Assembly (NCBI RefSeq): GCF_007954585.1
Contig: NZ_CP042382.1
Span: 2,108,001-2,172,000 of the forward strand
Source of the DNA: Pistricoccus aurantiacus
Lineage (GTDB): Bacteria; Pseudomonadota; Gammaproteobacteria; Pseudomonadales; Halomonadaceae
Direction of reading: 5' to 3'
DNA length: 64,000 bases
The position numbers and the translations under genes are program-made. Within the stretch, counting starts at the first letter, position 1; each line of letters starts with the position of its first letter. Shown here piece after piece: positions 51,663 to 61,728 of this stretch. Under the pieces are notes generated by a model, which saw only the letters and a list, made by a program, of their open reading frames with translations, searched no databases and was not told the origin of the DNA.

Positions 51663-51752
51663 GGCGATTCTCGAACCGATGGAGTGACAAATGACGAAGG
51701 ATTATACCCGAAAGTGCCGTGATGCTTCGAGTGTCTGGTCGCTCTTCCTCTC

Positions 51753-52214
51753 TCAGTATTCCTGAATGACATCGAGCGGAAAGCGCCGACCTCTGCGAAC
51801 GTCGCGAATGCGCCGCATCACCAGCGGGCTGCGCAGGCGTCCGGTACGCTCCAGATCCTCGAGTTCGTCGAAGGTCAGCCAGTGGGTCGCCAGGATGGCG
51901 CTGTCCAGCGGCGTGCCCAGATGCGCCAGCACCATGCCTGAGAAGCCGTGGCTGTGAAAGACCAGCCCGTCCGGGGCATGATAGGTATAAAGACCCAGGT
52001 AATCCGTCAGCCCCACTCGCCAGGCGCTTTCCTCGCGGATTTCTCGTTCCGCGGCTTCCACCAGGGTTTCGCCAGGTTCCAGATGGCCAGCGGGCTGATT
52101 GAACAGCGTGCGGGGCCCGCCAGAGCTATTCCTGGAAAGCTCCTCGACCATCAAGTAGCATCCCGCCCGCTCGATCACGCTGGCGACGGTGACTCGCGGT
52201 GTCCAGCGATTCAT
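51753..52214 (-). CDS. nudJ: NUDIX hydrolase (NudJ-like)
   Basis: Hydrolyses nucleoside di/triphosphates and HMP-PP in E. coli, where it is also called YmfB. The 153-residue protein carries the Nudix box GHLEPGETLVEAAEREIREE (about 45-64), then SAW instead of the usual xGU end. ATG 52214 follows AAGGAGC; the frame upstream to 52268 is not used. Start overlaps the rluE stop by four bases, so the two are coupled; the pair lies directly upstream of mnmA as in E. coli. Confidence 0.93.
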   Translation of the reverse strand: MNRWTPRVTVASVIERAGCYLMVEELSRNSSGGPRTLFNQPAGHLEPGETLVEAAEREIREESAWRVGLTDYLGLYTYHAPDGLVFHSHGFSGMVLAHLGTPLDSAILATHWLTFDELEDLERTGRLRSPLVMRRIRDVRRGRRFPLDVIQEY

Positions 52215-52783
52215 CGCTTGCTCCTTGCTGAAGGCGAACGTGGCGCGTGCAGGACTTCCCGGCGCCACTGCCCCGGTGCAAGGTTTTCGAGACGCCAGCT
52301 GCCGATGGCGGTGCGTATCAGGCGCAGGGTGGGGTGGCCGATGGCAGCGGTCATACGTCGCACCTGGCGATTGCGCCCCTCCTGGATGCTGAGCTCGAGC
52401 CAGCTTGTCGGAATGTGCCGGCGGCTACGTACCGGCGGCTGGCGTGGGCTAACCTCCGGTTTCTCCAGGCGGCGCAACTTTGCCGGGCGAGTCGGGCCGT
52501 CCTTCAGTGTCAGGCCGTCGCGCAGCCTGTCCAGGGCGCGAGCATCCGGTATGCCTTCCACCTGCACCCAGTAGGTCTTGGGCTGTTTGTAACGCGGATG
52601 GGCGATACGCTGGATCAAATCGCCGTCGTCCGTGAGCAGCAGTAGCCCTTCGGAGTCGTAATCCAGCCGGCCCGCGGGATAGATGCCGGGTATTGCGATG
52701 AGATCCGCCAGGGTAGGCCGACCTTCCCGGTCGGTAAACTGGGATAGCATCCGATAGGGCTTGTGGAGCAGGTAGAGGTTCAT
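52211..52783 (-). CDS. rluE: 23S rRNA pseudouridine synthase RluE
   Basis: Isomerises U2457 of 23S rRNA in the peptidyl-transferase region. The 190-residue RluB/E/F-type enzyme has the catalytic Asp in GRLDYDSEGLLLLT (about 38-51) and the QEGRNRQVRRM segment near residue 135. No S4 domain, as expected for RluE. Starts MNLYLLHKPYRMLSQF, where the family has NKPxxxL. Coupled to nudJ by a four-base overlap. A hairpin and a direct repeat lie between it and icd. Confidence 0.93.
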   Translation of the reverse strand: MNLYLLHKPYRMLSQFTDREGRPTLADLIAIPGIYPAGRLDYDSEGLLLLTDDGDLIQRIAHPRYKQPKTYWVQVEGIPDARALDRLRDGLTLKDGPTRPAKLRRLEKPEVSPRQPPVRSRRHIPTSWLELSIQEGRNRQVRRMTAAIGHPTLRLIRTAIGSWRLENLAPGQWRREVLHAPRSPSARSKR

Positions 52784-52803
52784 CGCAGCTCCTCTGTTGT
52801 TAG

Positions 52804-52829
52804 GTGCAAAGAGCCAAGTGCAAAGAGCC
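52804..52829. repeat. 12-base direct repeat
   Basis: GTGCAAAGAGCC at 52804-52815 and 52818-52829, 14-base period. It sits between the start of rluE and the end of the upstream isocitrate dehydrogenase gene. Confidence 0.85.
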
Positions 52830-52871
52830 GAACGCCTGGGGCCGGGCAGCGTGGTCGGTGCCTTAACGCGA

Positions 52872-52904
52872 CGGTTCCCATCCGCCGCGGGCGGAAGGGA
52901 ACCG
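52872..52904 (-). terminator. Long hairpin after the monomeric isocitrate dehydrogenase gene
   Basis: CGGTTCCC-a-TCCGCC / GGCGGA-a-GGGAACCG with a GCG loop: 14 paired bases broken by one A-A mismatch, 59 bases past the stop at 52963. No T-run, so it may be rho-aided. Confidence 0.65.
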
Positions 52905-52962
52905 AAGAGCCGCTCATCACGTACATATAGGATAGGGCGGCGGGTTGCCGTGTGACGGCAGG

Positions 52963-55200
52963 TCAGCCCTTGGCGACCATCGCCAAGGCCTCGTTCAGGG
53001 TCTTGCTGGGACGCATGACGGAGCGGGCCAGCTCGTGGTCAATGTGGTAGTAGCCCTTGAGGTCGACCGGCTGGCCCTGCACGCCGTTGAGCTCATCGAG
53101 GATGGCAGTCTCCTTGGATCTGAGGGTCTCGGCCAGACGACCGAAGAGATCCTTGAGGCCGGCGTCCTGGTTCTGGGCGGCCAGGGCTTCGGCCCAGTAC
53201 AGGGCCAGATAGAAATGACTGCCGCGGTTGTCCAGTTCTCCCACCTTGCGGGAGGGCGACTTGTTGTTCTCGAGGAATTGCCCGGTGGCCTTGTCCAGCG
53301 CATCCGCCAGCAGTACCGCGCGCTCGTTGTCGAACTGTTTTCCTAGATGCTCCAGAGAGGCGCCCAGGGCAAGAAACTCGCCGAGGCTGTCCCAGCGCAG
53401 GTGGTTCTCCTCGAGAAGCTGCTGCACGTGCTTGGGCGCGGAGCCGCCGGCCCCGGTCTCGAACATGCCGCCGCCGGCCATCAGCGGCACGATGGAAAGC
53501 ATCTTGGCGCTGGTGCCGAGCTCGAGGATCGGGAACAGGTCGGTCAGGTAGTCGCGCAGAATATTGCCGGTCACCGAGATGGTGTCGAGGCCACGAATGA
53601 GGCGTTCGAGGGTGTAACGCATGGCGCGGACCTGGGACATGATCTGGATATCCAGGCCCTCGGTGTCGTGCTCCGCGAGGTAGGTCCTGACCTTCTTGAT
53701 CAGCTCGTTCTCGTGGGGACGATAGGGGTCGAGCCAGAAGACCGCCGGCATGCCGGAGTCGCGGCAGCGCTCCACGGCGAGCTTTACCCAGTCGCGGATC
53801 GGCGCATCCTTGACCTGGCACATCCGCCAGATATCGCCCTGCTCCACGTTCTGCGAAAGCAGTATTTCTCCGGTCTCCAGGTCGGTGATGTTGGCGACAC
53901 CCGCTTCCGGAACCTCGAAGGTCTTGTCGTGGGAGCCATACTCTTCTGCCTTCTGCGCCATCAGGCCGACATTGGGCACGCTGCCCATGGTGGCAGGGTC
54001 AAAGGCGCCATGCCACTTGCAGAAGTTGATCATTTCCTGGTAGATGCGGGCGAAGGTGGACTCCGGCATCACCGCCTTGACGTCCTTGAGGCGGCCGTCG
54101 GCGCCATACATCTTGCCGCCGGCGCGGATCATGGCAGGCATCGAGGCGTCCACGATCACGTCGCTGGGGGAGTGGAAGTTGGTGATGCCACGCGCCGAGT
54201 CCACCATCGCCAGCTCCGGGCGCTGATCGTGACAGGCGTGCAGGTCGCGGATGACCTCGTCACGCTGGCTTTCGGGCAGGGTGTCGATCTTCTCGTAGAG
54301 GTTTGCCATGCCGTTGTTGACATCGACGCCCAGTTCGTCGAACAGCGCGCCGTGCTTCTCGAAGGCATCCTTGTAGAAGATCCTGACGCAGTGGCCGAAC
54401 ACGATGGGGTGCGAGACCTTCATCATCGTCGCCTTGACGTGCAGCGAGAACATTACCCCGGTCTTGCGCGCGTCCTCGATCTCCCGCTCGTAGAAATCCA
54501 GTAGCGCCTTCTTGCTCATGAACATGCTGTCGATGATTTCGCCCTCGAGCAGCGAGATCTTGGGCTTGAGCACCTTGGCCTCGCCGCTTTGGGTGATCAG
54601 CTCCATCTTGACGTCACGCGCACGGTCCAGCGTCATCGACTTCTCGCCAGCGTAGAAGTCGCCCTCGTGCATGTGCGAGACGTGGCTGCGGGAGGCCTGG
54701 CTCCATTCCCCCATGTGATGGGGATACTTGCGTGCGTACTCCTTGACCGCCTTGGGGGCGCGACGGTCCGAATTGCCTTCGCGCAGCACCGGATTGACGG
54801 CGCTGCCCATGACCCTGGCGTAGCGCGCCTTGATGTCCTTCTCTTCCTCGCTGCTCGGTTCGTCCGGGTAGTCCGGCAGGGGGTAGCCTTGCCCTTGCAG
54901 TTCCTTGATGGCGGCTCGAAGCTGCGGCATGGATGCGCTGATGTTGGGCAGCTTGATGATGTTGGCTTCCGGCGTCTTGGCCAGGGCGCCCAGCTCGGCC
55001 AGGTGATCCTCCACACGCTGATCCTCGCCCAGGTAGTCGGAGAACTGGCTGAGGATTCGAGCGGCAAGGGAGATGTCGCGGGTTTCCACGTCGATGCCGG
55101 CGGCGTCGGTGTAGGCGTCGATGATCGGCAGCAGCGAGTGGGTCGCCAGCGCAGGCGCCTCATCGGTGAACGTGTAGATAATCCTGGGCGTTTGGGACAT
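52963..55200 (-). CDS. Isocitrate dehydrogenase, NADP-dependent, monomeric type
   Basis: Converts isocitrate to 2-oxoglutarate with NADP+ in the TCA cycle. The 745-residue single chain is the monomeric class (IDH-II) known from Azotobacter, Corynebacterium and Vibrio-type bacteria; it is unrelated in length and architecture to the dimeric enzyme encoded next to it. Recognisable segments are [20 protein letters not shown] at the start, [19 protein letters not shown] near residue 410 and the C-terminal [20 protein letters not shown]. It occupies the place next to rluE that icd has in E. coli. The start at 55200 is preceded by AGAGAGA. Confidence 0.95.
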   Translation of the reverse strand: MSQTPRIIYTFTDEAPALATHSLLPIIDAYTDAAGIDVETRDISLAARILSQFSDYLGEDQRVEDHLAELGALAKTPEANIIKLPNISASMPQLRAAIKELQGQGYPLPDYPDEPSSEEEKDIKARYARVMGSAVNPVLREGNSDRRAPKAVKEYARKYPHHMGEWSQASRSHVSHMHEGDFYAGEKSMTLDRARDVKMELITQSGEAKVLKPKISLLEGEIIDSMFMSKKALLDFYEREIEDARKTGVMFSLHVKATMMKVSHPIVFGHCVRIFYKDAFEKHGALFDELGVDVNNGMANLYEKIDTLPESQRDEVIRDLHACHDQRPELAMVDSARGITNFHSPSDVIVDASMPAMIRAGGKMYGADGRLKDVKAVMPESTFARIYQEMINFCKWHGAFDPATMGSVPNVGLMAQKAEEYGSHDKTFEVPEAGVANITDLETGEILLSQNVEQGDIWRMCQVKDAPIRDWVKLAVERCRDSGMPAVFWLDPYRPHENELIKKVRTYLAEHDTEGLDIQIMSQVRAMRYTLERLIRGLDTISVTGNILRDYLTDLFPILELGTSAKMLSIVPLMAGGGMFETGAGGSAPKHVQQLLEENHLRWDSLGEFLALGASLEHLGKQFDNERAVLLADALDKATGQFLENNKSPSRKVGELDNRGSHFYLALYWAEALAAQNQDAGLKDLFGRLAETLRSKETAILDELNGVQGQPVDLKGYYHIDHELARSVMRPSKTLNEALAMVAKG

Positions 55201-55337
55201 GGGCGTAGATCTCTCTGGTCACTGCGGTGGCGGGGAACGGAGGAGCACACAGGGCGCCCTCCAATATGAGAGGGAAATTATATCTCGCTTGTCGGCAGGT
55301 GTCCCGGCAAGCCTACTCGGCCATGGGGGCTCGATGC

Positions 55338-55343
55338 TATACT
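55338..55343 (+). promoter_or_regulatory. Extended -10 element of the dimeric icd gene
   Basis: TGC-TATACT (55335-55343) in the 185-base gap between the two isocitrate dehydrogenase genes. TGn before a good -10 can replace a weak -35, and no clear -35 is seen. Transcription would start near 55350, about 36 bases before the ATG. Confidence 0.5.
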
Positions 55344-55385
55344 TTACATTCTAGTTCCACTGATAGATCAGACAGGGAGTTCTCG

Positions 55386-56642
55386 ATGGCTTACCAGAAG
55401 ATTGTCGTACCTGAAGGCGGCGAGAAGATCACCGCCAATGATGACAAGACGTTGAACGTTCCCGATCAGCCGATCATTCCGTTCATCGAGGGTGACGGCA
55501 TCGGTGTCGACGTGACGCCGGCGATGAAGATCGCCATCGACGCGGCGGTGGAGAAGGCCTACAACGGCGAGCGCAAGATTCACTGGATGGAAGTGTACGC
55601 CGGTGAAAAAGCCACTCAGGTCTACGACGCGGATACCTGGTTGCCGGAAGAGACCCTCGAGGCGGTGCAGGACTACGTGGTTTCCATCAAGGGGCCCTTG
55701 ACCACCCCGGTGGGCGGTGGCATTCGTTCCTTGAACGTGGCACTGCGCCAGAAGCTCGATCTCTACGTCTGTCTGCGCCCGGTGCGCTGGTTCGAAGGCG
55801 TGCCGAGTCCGGTCAAGGGGCCCAAGGACGTGGATATGGTGATCTTTCGCGAGAATTCCGAGGATATCTACGCCGGCATCGAATGGAAGGCGGGTAGCCC
55901 GGAGGCGGAGAAGGTCATCAAGTTCCTGCGCGAGGAAATGGGCGTCACCAATATTCGTTTCCCGGAGCAGTGCGGCATCGGCGTCAAGCCGGTGTCCGAG
56001 GAAGGCACTAAGCGTCTGGTGCGTCAGGCGTTCAATTACACCATCGAAAACGATCGCGACTCCCTGACCTTCGTGCACAAGGGCAACATCATGAAGTTCA
56101 CCGAGGGGGCCTTCAAGGATTGGGGCTATCAGGTCGCCAAGGAAGAGTTCGGCGCCGAACTCCTCGACGGCGGCCCCTGGATGCAGTTCAAGAGCCCCAA
56201 CACCGGCAAGAACATCGTGGTCAAGGATGTAATCGCCGACGCCATGCTGCAGCAGATTCTGCTGCGCCCGGCGGAGTATGATGTCATTGCCACCCTGAAC
56301 CTCAACGGCGATTATCTCTCCGACGCCCTGGCGGCGGAAGTCGGCGGTATCGGCATCGCCCCCGGCGCCAACATTTCCGATACCGTGGCCATGTTCGAGG
56401 CCACCCACGGTACCGCGCCCAAGTACGCCGGTCAGGACAAGGTCAACCCGGGCTCCCTGATTCTTTCCGCGGAAATGATGCTGCGTTACATGGGCTGGTT
56501 CGAAGCCGCGGACCTGGTGATCAAGGGCATGGAAAAAGCCATCGCCAAGGGCGAGGTCACCTATGACTTCCATCGTGTGATGGAGGACGCGGTGCTGCTC
56601 AAGTGCTCCGAGTTCGGCCAGGCGGTAGCAGACAACATGTAA
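55386..56642 (+). CDS. icd: Isocitrate dehydrogenase, NADP-dependent, dimeric type
   Basis: Homodimeric isocitrate dehydrogenase, 418 residues. Coenzyme determinants of the NADP form are present: [12 protein letters not shown] corresponds to Lys344-Tyr345 and Val351 of E. coli Icd, and TYDFHRVM to Tyr391 and Arg395. The serine phosphorylated by AceK in E. coli lies in the segment [12 protein letters not shown], conserved here, but no aceK is in the window. AGGGAG precedes ATG 55386. It is divergent from the monomeric enzyme gene, and a terminator follows. Why both are kept is unknown. Confidence 0.95.
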   Translation: MAYQKIVVPEGGEKITANDDKTLNVPDQPIIPFIEGDGIGVDVTPAMKIAIDAAVEKAYNGERKIHWMEVYAGEKATQVYDADTWLPEETLEAVQDYVVSIKGPLTTPVGGGIRSLNVALRQKLDLYVCLRPVRWFEGVPSPVKGPKDVDMVIFRENSEDIYAGIEWKAGSPEAEKVIKFLREEMGVTNIRFPEQCGIGVKPVSEEGTKRLVRQAFNYTIENDRDSLTFVHKGNIMKFTEGAFKDWGYQVAKEEFGAELLDGGPWMQFKSPNTGKNIVVKDVIADAMLQQILLRPAEYDVIATLNLNGDYLSDALAAEVGGIGIAPGANISDTVAMFEATHGTAPKYAGQDKVNPGSLILSAEMMLRYMGWFEAADLVIKGMEKAIAKGEVTYDFHRVMEDAVLLKCSEFGQAVADNM

Positions 56643-56666
56643 GAATCAGCACAGACTGTTTCATCA

Positions 56667-56700
56667 GCCCTTGTCCGCCTGGCGGTCGAGGGCTTTTTTT
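56667..56700 (+). terminator. Terminator of icd
   Basis: AGCCCTTG...CGAGGGCT with an inner CCGCC/GGCGG pair, followed by six Ts, 25 bases past the stop of the dimeric icd gene. Confidence 0.85.
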
Positions 56701-56827
56701 CGATGCGTCCGCTTGCAACCCGGCTCGAGCGGACGCATCTTGTTAATGAACCCATTGGATTTCAAGATGTCCAGAATTCTAGTATTCAGCGCCGCAACCC
56801 GGCTTGTAGGAATGGATAGCACCCCTT

Positions 56828-57214
56828 ATGTTCAGTATTGACGCGCCCGGCCGCCGCTACGCGACGAAAGCGTCACGCGCGGGGATGACACGCCCACCGG
56901 ATCATGCGGAAGACGCGGATGGCCAGGTGGTGACCCAGAGCGCCGATCCGCAGCTAGCTCAGCCGCCCTTGTACAAGGTGATTCTGTACAACGACGATTT
57001 CACGCCCATGGAGTTCGTGATCGAGGTGTTGCAGACGTTTTTCTACATGGAAAGCGAGAAAGCCGTACAGGTCATGCTGGCGGTTCACACTCGAGGCAAG
57101 GCGACCTGCGGTATCTTCACTCGAGATATCGCGGAAACCAAAAGCCAGCAAGTCAATCAATATGCAAGAGAGTGCCAGCATCCATTGCTTTGTGACATCG
57201 ATAAGGCGGAATGA
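56828..57214 (+). CDS. clpS: ATP-dependent Clp protease adaptor ClpS
   Basis: Adaptor that delivers proteins with N-terminal Leu, Phe, Trp or Tyr to ClpAP. The 128-residue protein has the ClpS core [20 protein letters not shown] (about 50-69), in which the Asn-Asp of YNDD and Met61 of TPMEF are substrate-pocket residues by homology, and a [11 protein letters not shown] segment. The N-terminal 48 residues are longer and unlike E. coli; ATG 56885 is an alternative start. Next to clpA, in the usual order. Confidence 0.9.
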   Translation: MFSIDAPGRRYATKASRAGMTRPPDHAEDADGQVVTQSADPQLAQPPLYKVILYNDDFTPMEFVIEVLQTFFYMESEKAVQVMLAVHTRGKATCGIFTRDIAETKSQQVNQYARECQHPLLCDIDKAE

Positions 57215-57346
57215 AGGTTAACGATACAGGGTCGCGTTTCGAGCGTTTGCTCCGCGACTTGCGAAATCAATGAATTTGCCCAAAGGTAAGGAGGCCGGCA
57301 AGCCAATTTGTCGGCGGACGCCGGAGATGGCGAGAAGGGGACTGCC

Positions 57347-59620
57347 ATGCTAAGTAAAGAACTTGAACTTACCCTTAACACGGCGTTTACCGTGGCGCGA
57401 TCGAAGCGTCATGAATTCATGACCGTGGAGCACCTGTTGCTGGCGCTGTTGGACAATGCCTCCGCCGCGGATGTGCTGCGAGCCTGCGGAGCCAATCTCG
57501 ACAAGCTGCGCTCGGACCTACAGGATTTCATCAATTCCACCACGCCGCTGATCCCGGACGAGCAGGACGATCGGGAAACCCAGCCCACGCTTGGCTTTCA
57601 ACGGGTGTTGCAGCGCGCGGTATTCCACGTCCAGTCTTCCGGCAAGAGCGAGGTAACCGGCGCCAACGTGCTGGTGGCCATCTTCTCCGAGCAGGAAAGC
57701 CAGGCCGTGTATTTCCTGAAACAGCAGAACGTCGCCCGGGTCGATGCGGTCAACTACATCGCCCACGGTATTTCCAAGGTGGCCGGTCACGGCCAGCATC
57801 AAGCCTCGCCCTCCAACGAAGCAGAAGACGTGGAAGAAGGAGCGGGAGAGGCAGGAGCACATCCCTTGACCGGTTATGCCACCAATCTCAACGAACAGGC
57901 CCGTCTGGGCAAGATCGATCCGCTGATCGGCCGCGACCACGAGCTCGAGCGGGTCGTGCAGATTCTCGCTCGGCGGCGCAAGAACAATCCTCTGCTGGTG
58001 GGTGAAGCCGGGGTGGGCAAGACCGCCATCGCCGAGGGTCTGGCCAAGCGTATCGTCGAGGAGGATGTGCCGGAAGTGATCGCCGACGCGGTGGTCTACT
58101 CCCTGGACATGGGCGCCTTGCTTGCCGGTACCAAGTATCGCGGTGACTTCGAGAAGCGCTTGAAGAGCCTGCTTGCTGAACTCAAGAAACAGCCTAACGC
58201 GGTGCTGTTCATCGACGAAATCCATACGGTGATCGGCGCCGGCGCCGCCTCCGGCGGGGTGATGGATGCCTCCAACCTGCTCAAGCCGCTGCTGTCTTCC
58301 GGCGAGCTGCGCTGTATCGGCTCGACTACCTTTCAGGAATTTCGCGGCATCTTCGAGAAGGATCGCGCCCTGGCGCGGCGATTCCAAAAGGTCGACGTCA
58401 TGGCACCTTCCGTGGACGATACCATCCGCATCCTCAAGGGCCTGCGCGGGCGCTTCGAGGAGCACCATCAGCTCAAGTATACTGACGGCGCTCTGGAAAG
58501 CGCGGCGAGGCTTTCGGATCGTTATATCAATGATCGCCACCTGCCGGACAAGGCCATCGACGTGATCGACGAGGCCGGCGCCCATCAGCGCCTGCTGCCC
58601 ACGGAAGTGCGGGTCGATACCATCGACGTGGATCAGGTCGAGGCAATAGTGGCCTCCATCGCGCGGATCCCGCCCAAGAGCGTTTCCAGCTCGGATCGCA
58701 AGCTGCTGTCCAACCTGGAGCGGGATCTCAAGATGCTGGTGTTCGGCCAGGACGAGGCCATCCAAGGGCTTTCCGCGGCGATCAAGCTGTCTCGCGCCGG
58801 CCTCAAGGCGCCGGACAAGCCGGTGGGCAGCTTCCTGTTCTCCGGCCCTACCGGGGTCGGCAAGACGGAAGTAGCCCGCCAGCTGGCAGCGCTGATGGGC
58901 ATCGAGCTGGTGCGCTTCGACATGTCCGAGTACATGGAGCGTCACACCGTGTCGCGGCTGATCGGCGCGCCTCCGGGCTATGTGGGCTACGATCAGGGCG
59001 GTCTTTTGACCGAGGCGATCACCAAGCAGCCGCATTGCGTGCTGTTGCTCGACGAGATCGAGAAAGCGCACCCGGAAGTCTTCAACCTGCTGCTGCAGGT
59101 CATGGATCATGGCCGCCTGACGGACAACAACGGTCGCGAGGCGGATTTCCGTCATGTGATTCTGATCATGACCTCCAACGCGGGAGCAGAGCAGCTTTCC
59201 CGGCGCTCCATCGGCTTTCAGACTCAGGATCATTCCAGCGACGGTATGGAAGCCATTCGTAAGACGTTTACCCCGGAATTCCGCAACCGATTGGACGGCA
59301 TCATTCAGTTCAAGGGGCTGGCGCCTTCCGTGGTACGCAACGTGGTGGACAAGTTCCTGGTGGAACTCCAGGCCCAGCTCGACGAGAAGCGTGTGCAGCT
59401 TGACGTCGACGAATCCGCACGTGCCTGGCTGGCGGAGAAGGGTTACGATCCGGAAATGGGTGCACGCCCCATGGCTCGCTTGCTGCAGGAAAAACTCAAG
59501 AAGCCTCTGGCGGAGCTGATCCTGTTCGGCGAACTGGCGGAGCACGGCGGTGTGGTACATGTCAGCCTCGCGGAAGACCAGGACGAACTGCACTTGGCCA
59601 CGGAGGCAGAGCTTGTCTGA
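57347..59620 (+). CDS. clpA: ATP-dependent Clp protease ATP-binding subunit ClpA
   Basis: AAA+ unfoldase that feeds substrates to ClpP. The 757-residue length is typical. It has an N-terminal Clp repeat domain (about 1-145), first AAA+ module with [15 protein letters not shown] near 218 and a second with [15 protein letters not shown] near 500; the IGL-like loop for ClpP binding is expected around 615 (RRSIGFQ is visible). Starts [20 protein letters not shown] precedes ATG 57347. Downstream of clpS with a 132-base gap. Confidence 0.96.
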   Translation: MLSKELELTLNTAFTVARSKRHEFMTVEHLLLALLDNASAADVLRACGANLDKLRSDLQDFINSTTPLIPDEQDDRETQPTLGFQRVLQRAVFHVQSSGKSEVTGANVLVAIFSEQESQAVYFLKQQNVARVDAVNYIAHGISKVAGHGQHQASPSNEAEDVEEGAGEAGAHPLTGYATNLNEQARLGKIDPLIGRDHELERVVQILARRRKNNPLLVGEAGVGKTAIAEGLAKRIVEEDVPEVIADAVVYSLDMGALLAGTKYRGDFEKRLKSLLAELKKQPNAVLFIDEIHTVIGAGAASGGVMDASNLLKPLLSSGELRCIGSTTFQEFRGIFEKDRALARRFQKVDVMAPSVDDTIRILKGLRGRFEEHHQLKYTDGALESAARLSDRYINDRHLPDKAIDVIDEAGAHQRLLPTEVRVDTIDVDQVEAIVASIARIPPKSVSSSDRKLLSNLERDLKMLVFGQDEAIQGLSAAIKLSRAGLKAPDKPVGSFLFSGPTGVGKTEVARQLAALMGIELVRFDMSEYMERHTVSRLIGAPPGYVGYDQGGLLTEAITKQPHCVLLLDEIEKAHPEVFNLLLQVMDHGRLTDNNGREADFRHVILIMTSNAGAEQLSRRSIGFQTQDHSSDGMEAIRKTFTPEFRNRLDGIIQFKGLAPSVVRNVVDKFLVELQAQLDEKRVQLDVDESARAWLAEKGYDPEMGARPMARLLQEKLKKPLAELILFGELAEHGGVVHVSLAEDQDELHLATEAELV

Positions 59621-59672
59621 GCTCAAGTACGCCTGAGCTACAGTGAGTTTGAGTTTGACGTTGTTTGGCTAG

Positions 59673-59708
59673 CGCCCTGTCCCTGTGACGGGGCGTTTTT
59701 ATTTTTTT
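59673..59708 (+). terminator. Terminator of clpA
   Basis: CGCCCTGTC-CCTGT-GACGGGGCG with one G-T pair, followed by TTTTT, A and TTTTTTT, 53 bases past the stop, between convergent clpA and infA. Confidence 0.9.
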
Positions 59709-59742
59709 GAGGAATTAATCGGGATTGAAGAAGAGGAAGGGG

Positions 59743-59961
59743 CTACCTCGAACGATAGACGATACGACCCTTGGAGAGATCGTAGGGCGTCAGTTCGACC
59801 TTGACCTTGTCGCCGGTAAGAATACGAATGTAGTTCTTGCGCATCTTGCCGGAGATGTGCGCGGTGACGACGTGGCCGTTTTCCAGTTCGACACGAAACA
59901 TGGTATTGGGAAGGGTGTCGACGATAACGCCTTCCATTTCGATATGATCTTCACGTGCCAT
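59743..59961 (-). CDS. infA: Translation initiation factor IF-1
   Basis: 72-residue S1/OB-fold protein that occupies the ribosomal A site during initiation. The sequence [20 protein letters not shown] matches IF-1 almost residue for residue, as does the C-terminal [18 protein letters not shown] precedes ATG 59961. Its place after clpA and before the aminoacyl-protein transferases follows the E. coli clpA-infA-aat order. Confidence 0.98.
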   Translation of the reverse strand: MAREDHIEMEGVIVDTLPNTMFRVELENGHVVTAHISGKMRKNYIRILTGDKVKVELTPYDLSKGRIVYRSR

Positions 59962-60067
59962 ATAGGCGAATCCTCATGGGTCCGATAGAAAAAGAGCTAT
60001 ATTATAGCGCAATTCTCCAGATCGACGCGAGCATCTGCCGCAGACCGGCCTTCGTGGCATAACGCCG

Positions 60068-60817
60068 CTATTCATTTTCCAGCGAAATGGCGCGGTGCCA
60101 GTGACGCCCGTTAAGATACTCCAGCGGCTGAAAATTGCGTTTATATTCCATCTTGCGACAATGGCGAATCCAGTAGCCTAGATAGACATGGGGGAGTTCG
60201 CGCCGATACGCCAGGGCCACCAGTTTGAGTATCGCCTGGGTGCCCAGTGAACGGCGCTCGAACTCCCGGGCAGGGTCGAAGAAGGTATAAATCGCCGATA
60301 GGCCATGCTCCAGCATATCCACGGCGGTTACCGCAACAAGCCGCCGGCCCAGTCGGAATTCCAGCAGCCGTGCATAAGGCTGATTCAGAGTCAGGAAGGT
60401 ACGATATTGCTCGATGCTTGGCGGAAACATGTCGCCGTCCGAGTGGCGGGCGCGTATATAACGAGAATAGAGCCGATAATGCTCGTAATCGAAGCTTGCC
60501 TGGCGCTCGATCACGTTAAGATCTTCATTGCGTGATATCAGTTTGCGCTGGCTTCGATTGGGGCAAAAATCCTTGACCGGAATGCGTACGGATATGCAGG
60601 CTCGACAGCCTTCACAATGAGGTCGGTAAAGATGGCGACCGCTGCGTCTGAAACCCAGCAGCGAAAGGGCGTCGTAAACGCCCTGGCCGGGACGCTCCTG
60701 GGGGTCGAGAAACAGGGTGGTGGCTTCTCGCTGCTCAAGGTAGCTACACGCGTGGGGAACCGTCAGGAAAAACCGCAGATCCCGCACCGGCGGCTGTCGC
60801 GGGGCGTTACTGCTCAA
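60068..60817 (-). CDS. bpt: Aspartate/glutamate leucyltransferase (Bpt)
   Basis: Transfers leucine from tRNA to N-terminal Asp or Glu, marking proteins for ClpS-ClpAP. The 249-residue Ate1/Bpt-family protein has a cysteine-rich N terminus with CEGCRACISVRIP (about 69-81), RSLGTQAILKLVALA (about 190-204) and YLGYWIRHCRKMEYKR near the end (about 216-231). The start is TTG at 60817, eight bases after AAAGGAGG; no ATG fits. It follows aat in the same direction with an 89-base gap. Confidence 0.93.
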   Translation of the reverse strand: MSSNAPRQPPVRDLRFFLTVPHACSYLEQREATTLFLDPQERPGQGVYDALSLLGFRRSGRHLYRPHCEGCRACISVRIPVKDFCPNRSQRKLISRNEDLNVIERQASFDYEHYRLYSRYIRARHSDGDMFPPSIEQYRTFLTLNQPYARLLEFRLGRRLVAVTAVDMLEHGLSAIYTFFDPAREFERRSLGTQAILKLVALAYRRELPHVYLGYWIRHCRKMEYKRNFQPLEYLNGRHWHRAISLENE

Positions 60818-60906
60818 GGCCTGTGCCTCCTTTGCTGATTGCCAAGCATGATGGAATGCCGCCGGTTACCGGGGCTGCTCGGTCAGTCGAGTCATCAAAT
60901 ATTTCG

Positions 60907-61626
60907 TCAACAAGGATCAACCACCGTGTCGAACATGGATGACGCATTGCCGTCGGCGTATTGTTCAAGGTAGTCGATGAAACGTGCTCGAGCGATATCC
61001 CGTGCGCCCAGATTCGCTAGGTGAGCGGTGTGCATCTGACAATCGATCAATCTGCCGCCTCGGCGCCGCATGTGTTCGACCAGGTGCACCAGAGCGATCT
61101 TGGAGGCGTCCGAATGACGCGAGAACATCGATTCGCCGAAAAATATCTTGCCCAGGGCAACGCCGTAAAGGCCGCCCACCAGCGTCCGGTCCTGCCAGAC
61201 TTCGATGCTATGGGCATGGCCCAGTCGGTGCAGCGCTATATAGGCAGCCCGCATCTCCGGGGTTATCCAGGTATTTTCGCTCGTCTGACCGGCGGGAAGA
61301 GCGTCATCGGCGGGGCGTTGAGCGCAGGCGTCGATCACCGCAATGAAATCCTGGTCGAAGGTGGTGCAAAAACCGGCGTTGCGCAGCCGTTTGCCAAGGC
61401 TACGGCTAATCTTCAGCTCCTCGGGGAGCAGCACCATGCGCGGGTCGGGGCTCCACCACAGAATCGGCTGGCCCTGGCTGAACCAGGGGAAGATACCGCG
61501 GCGATAGGCGGCCAGCAGCCATGGAGGCGACAGCTCGCCGCCGGCGGCGAGCAAGCCGTTGGGCTCATGCAGTGCATGCTTGAGTGAGGGAAAGACTATC
61601 GGGCGAGGTGGAAGCCAAGGCACCAT
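60907..61626 (-). CDS. aat: Leucyl/phenylalanyl-tRNA-protein transferase
   Basis: Adds Leu or Phe to N-terminal Lys or Arg, making ClpS-recognised N-degrons. The 239-residue protein has the family signature [18 protein letters not shown] (about 46-63) and [19 protein letters not shown] (about 151-169). The start at 61626 has no strong ribosome site. With bpt, clpS and clpA it completes a leucine-based N-degron pathway inside 5 kb. Divergent from ftsK. Confidence 0.96.
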   Translation of the reverse strand: MVPWLPPRPIVFPSLKHALHEPNGLLAAGGELSPPWLLAAYRRGIFPWFSQGQPILWWSPDPRMVLLPEELKISRSLGKRLRNAGFCTTFDQDFIAVIDACAQRPADDALPAGQTSENTWITPEMRAAYIALHRLGHAHSIEVWQDRTLVGGLYGVALGKIFFGESMFSRHSDASKIALVHLVEHMRRRGGRLIDCQMHTAHLANLGARDIARARFIDYLEQYADGNASSMFDTVVDPC

Positions 61627-61728
61627 GATGCGCTATTCACCGGTTTCTCGAATCATTTGTCAGTGTGAACGTGTTTCATGCGCCTCTCAAGAACGGCCCC
61701 CTGTGCCAGAACGGCAAGGCTCGGTATT

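Noticed and set aside
57518-59626. 702-codon antisense frame in clpA
   Set aside because: Shadow of clpA with His/Gln/Arg-rich composition and no start signals.
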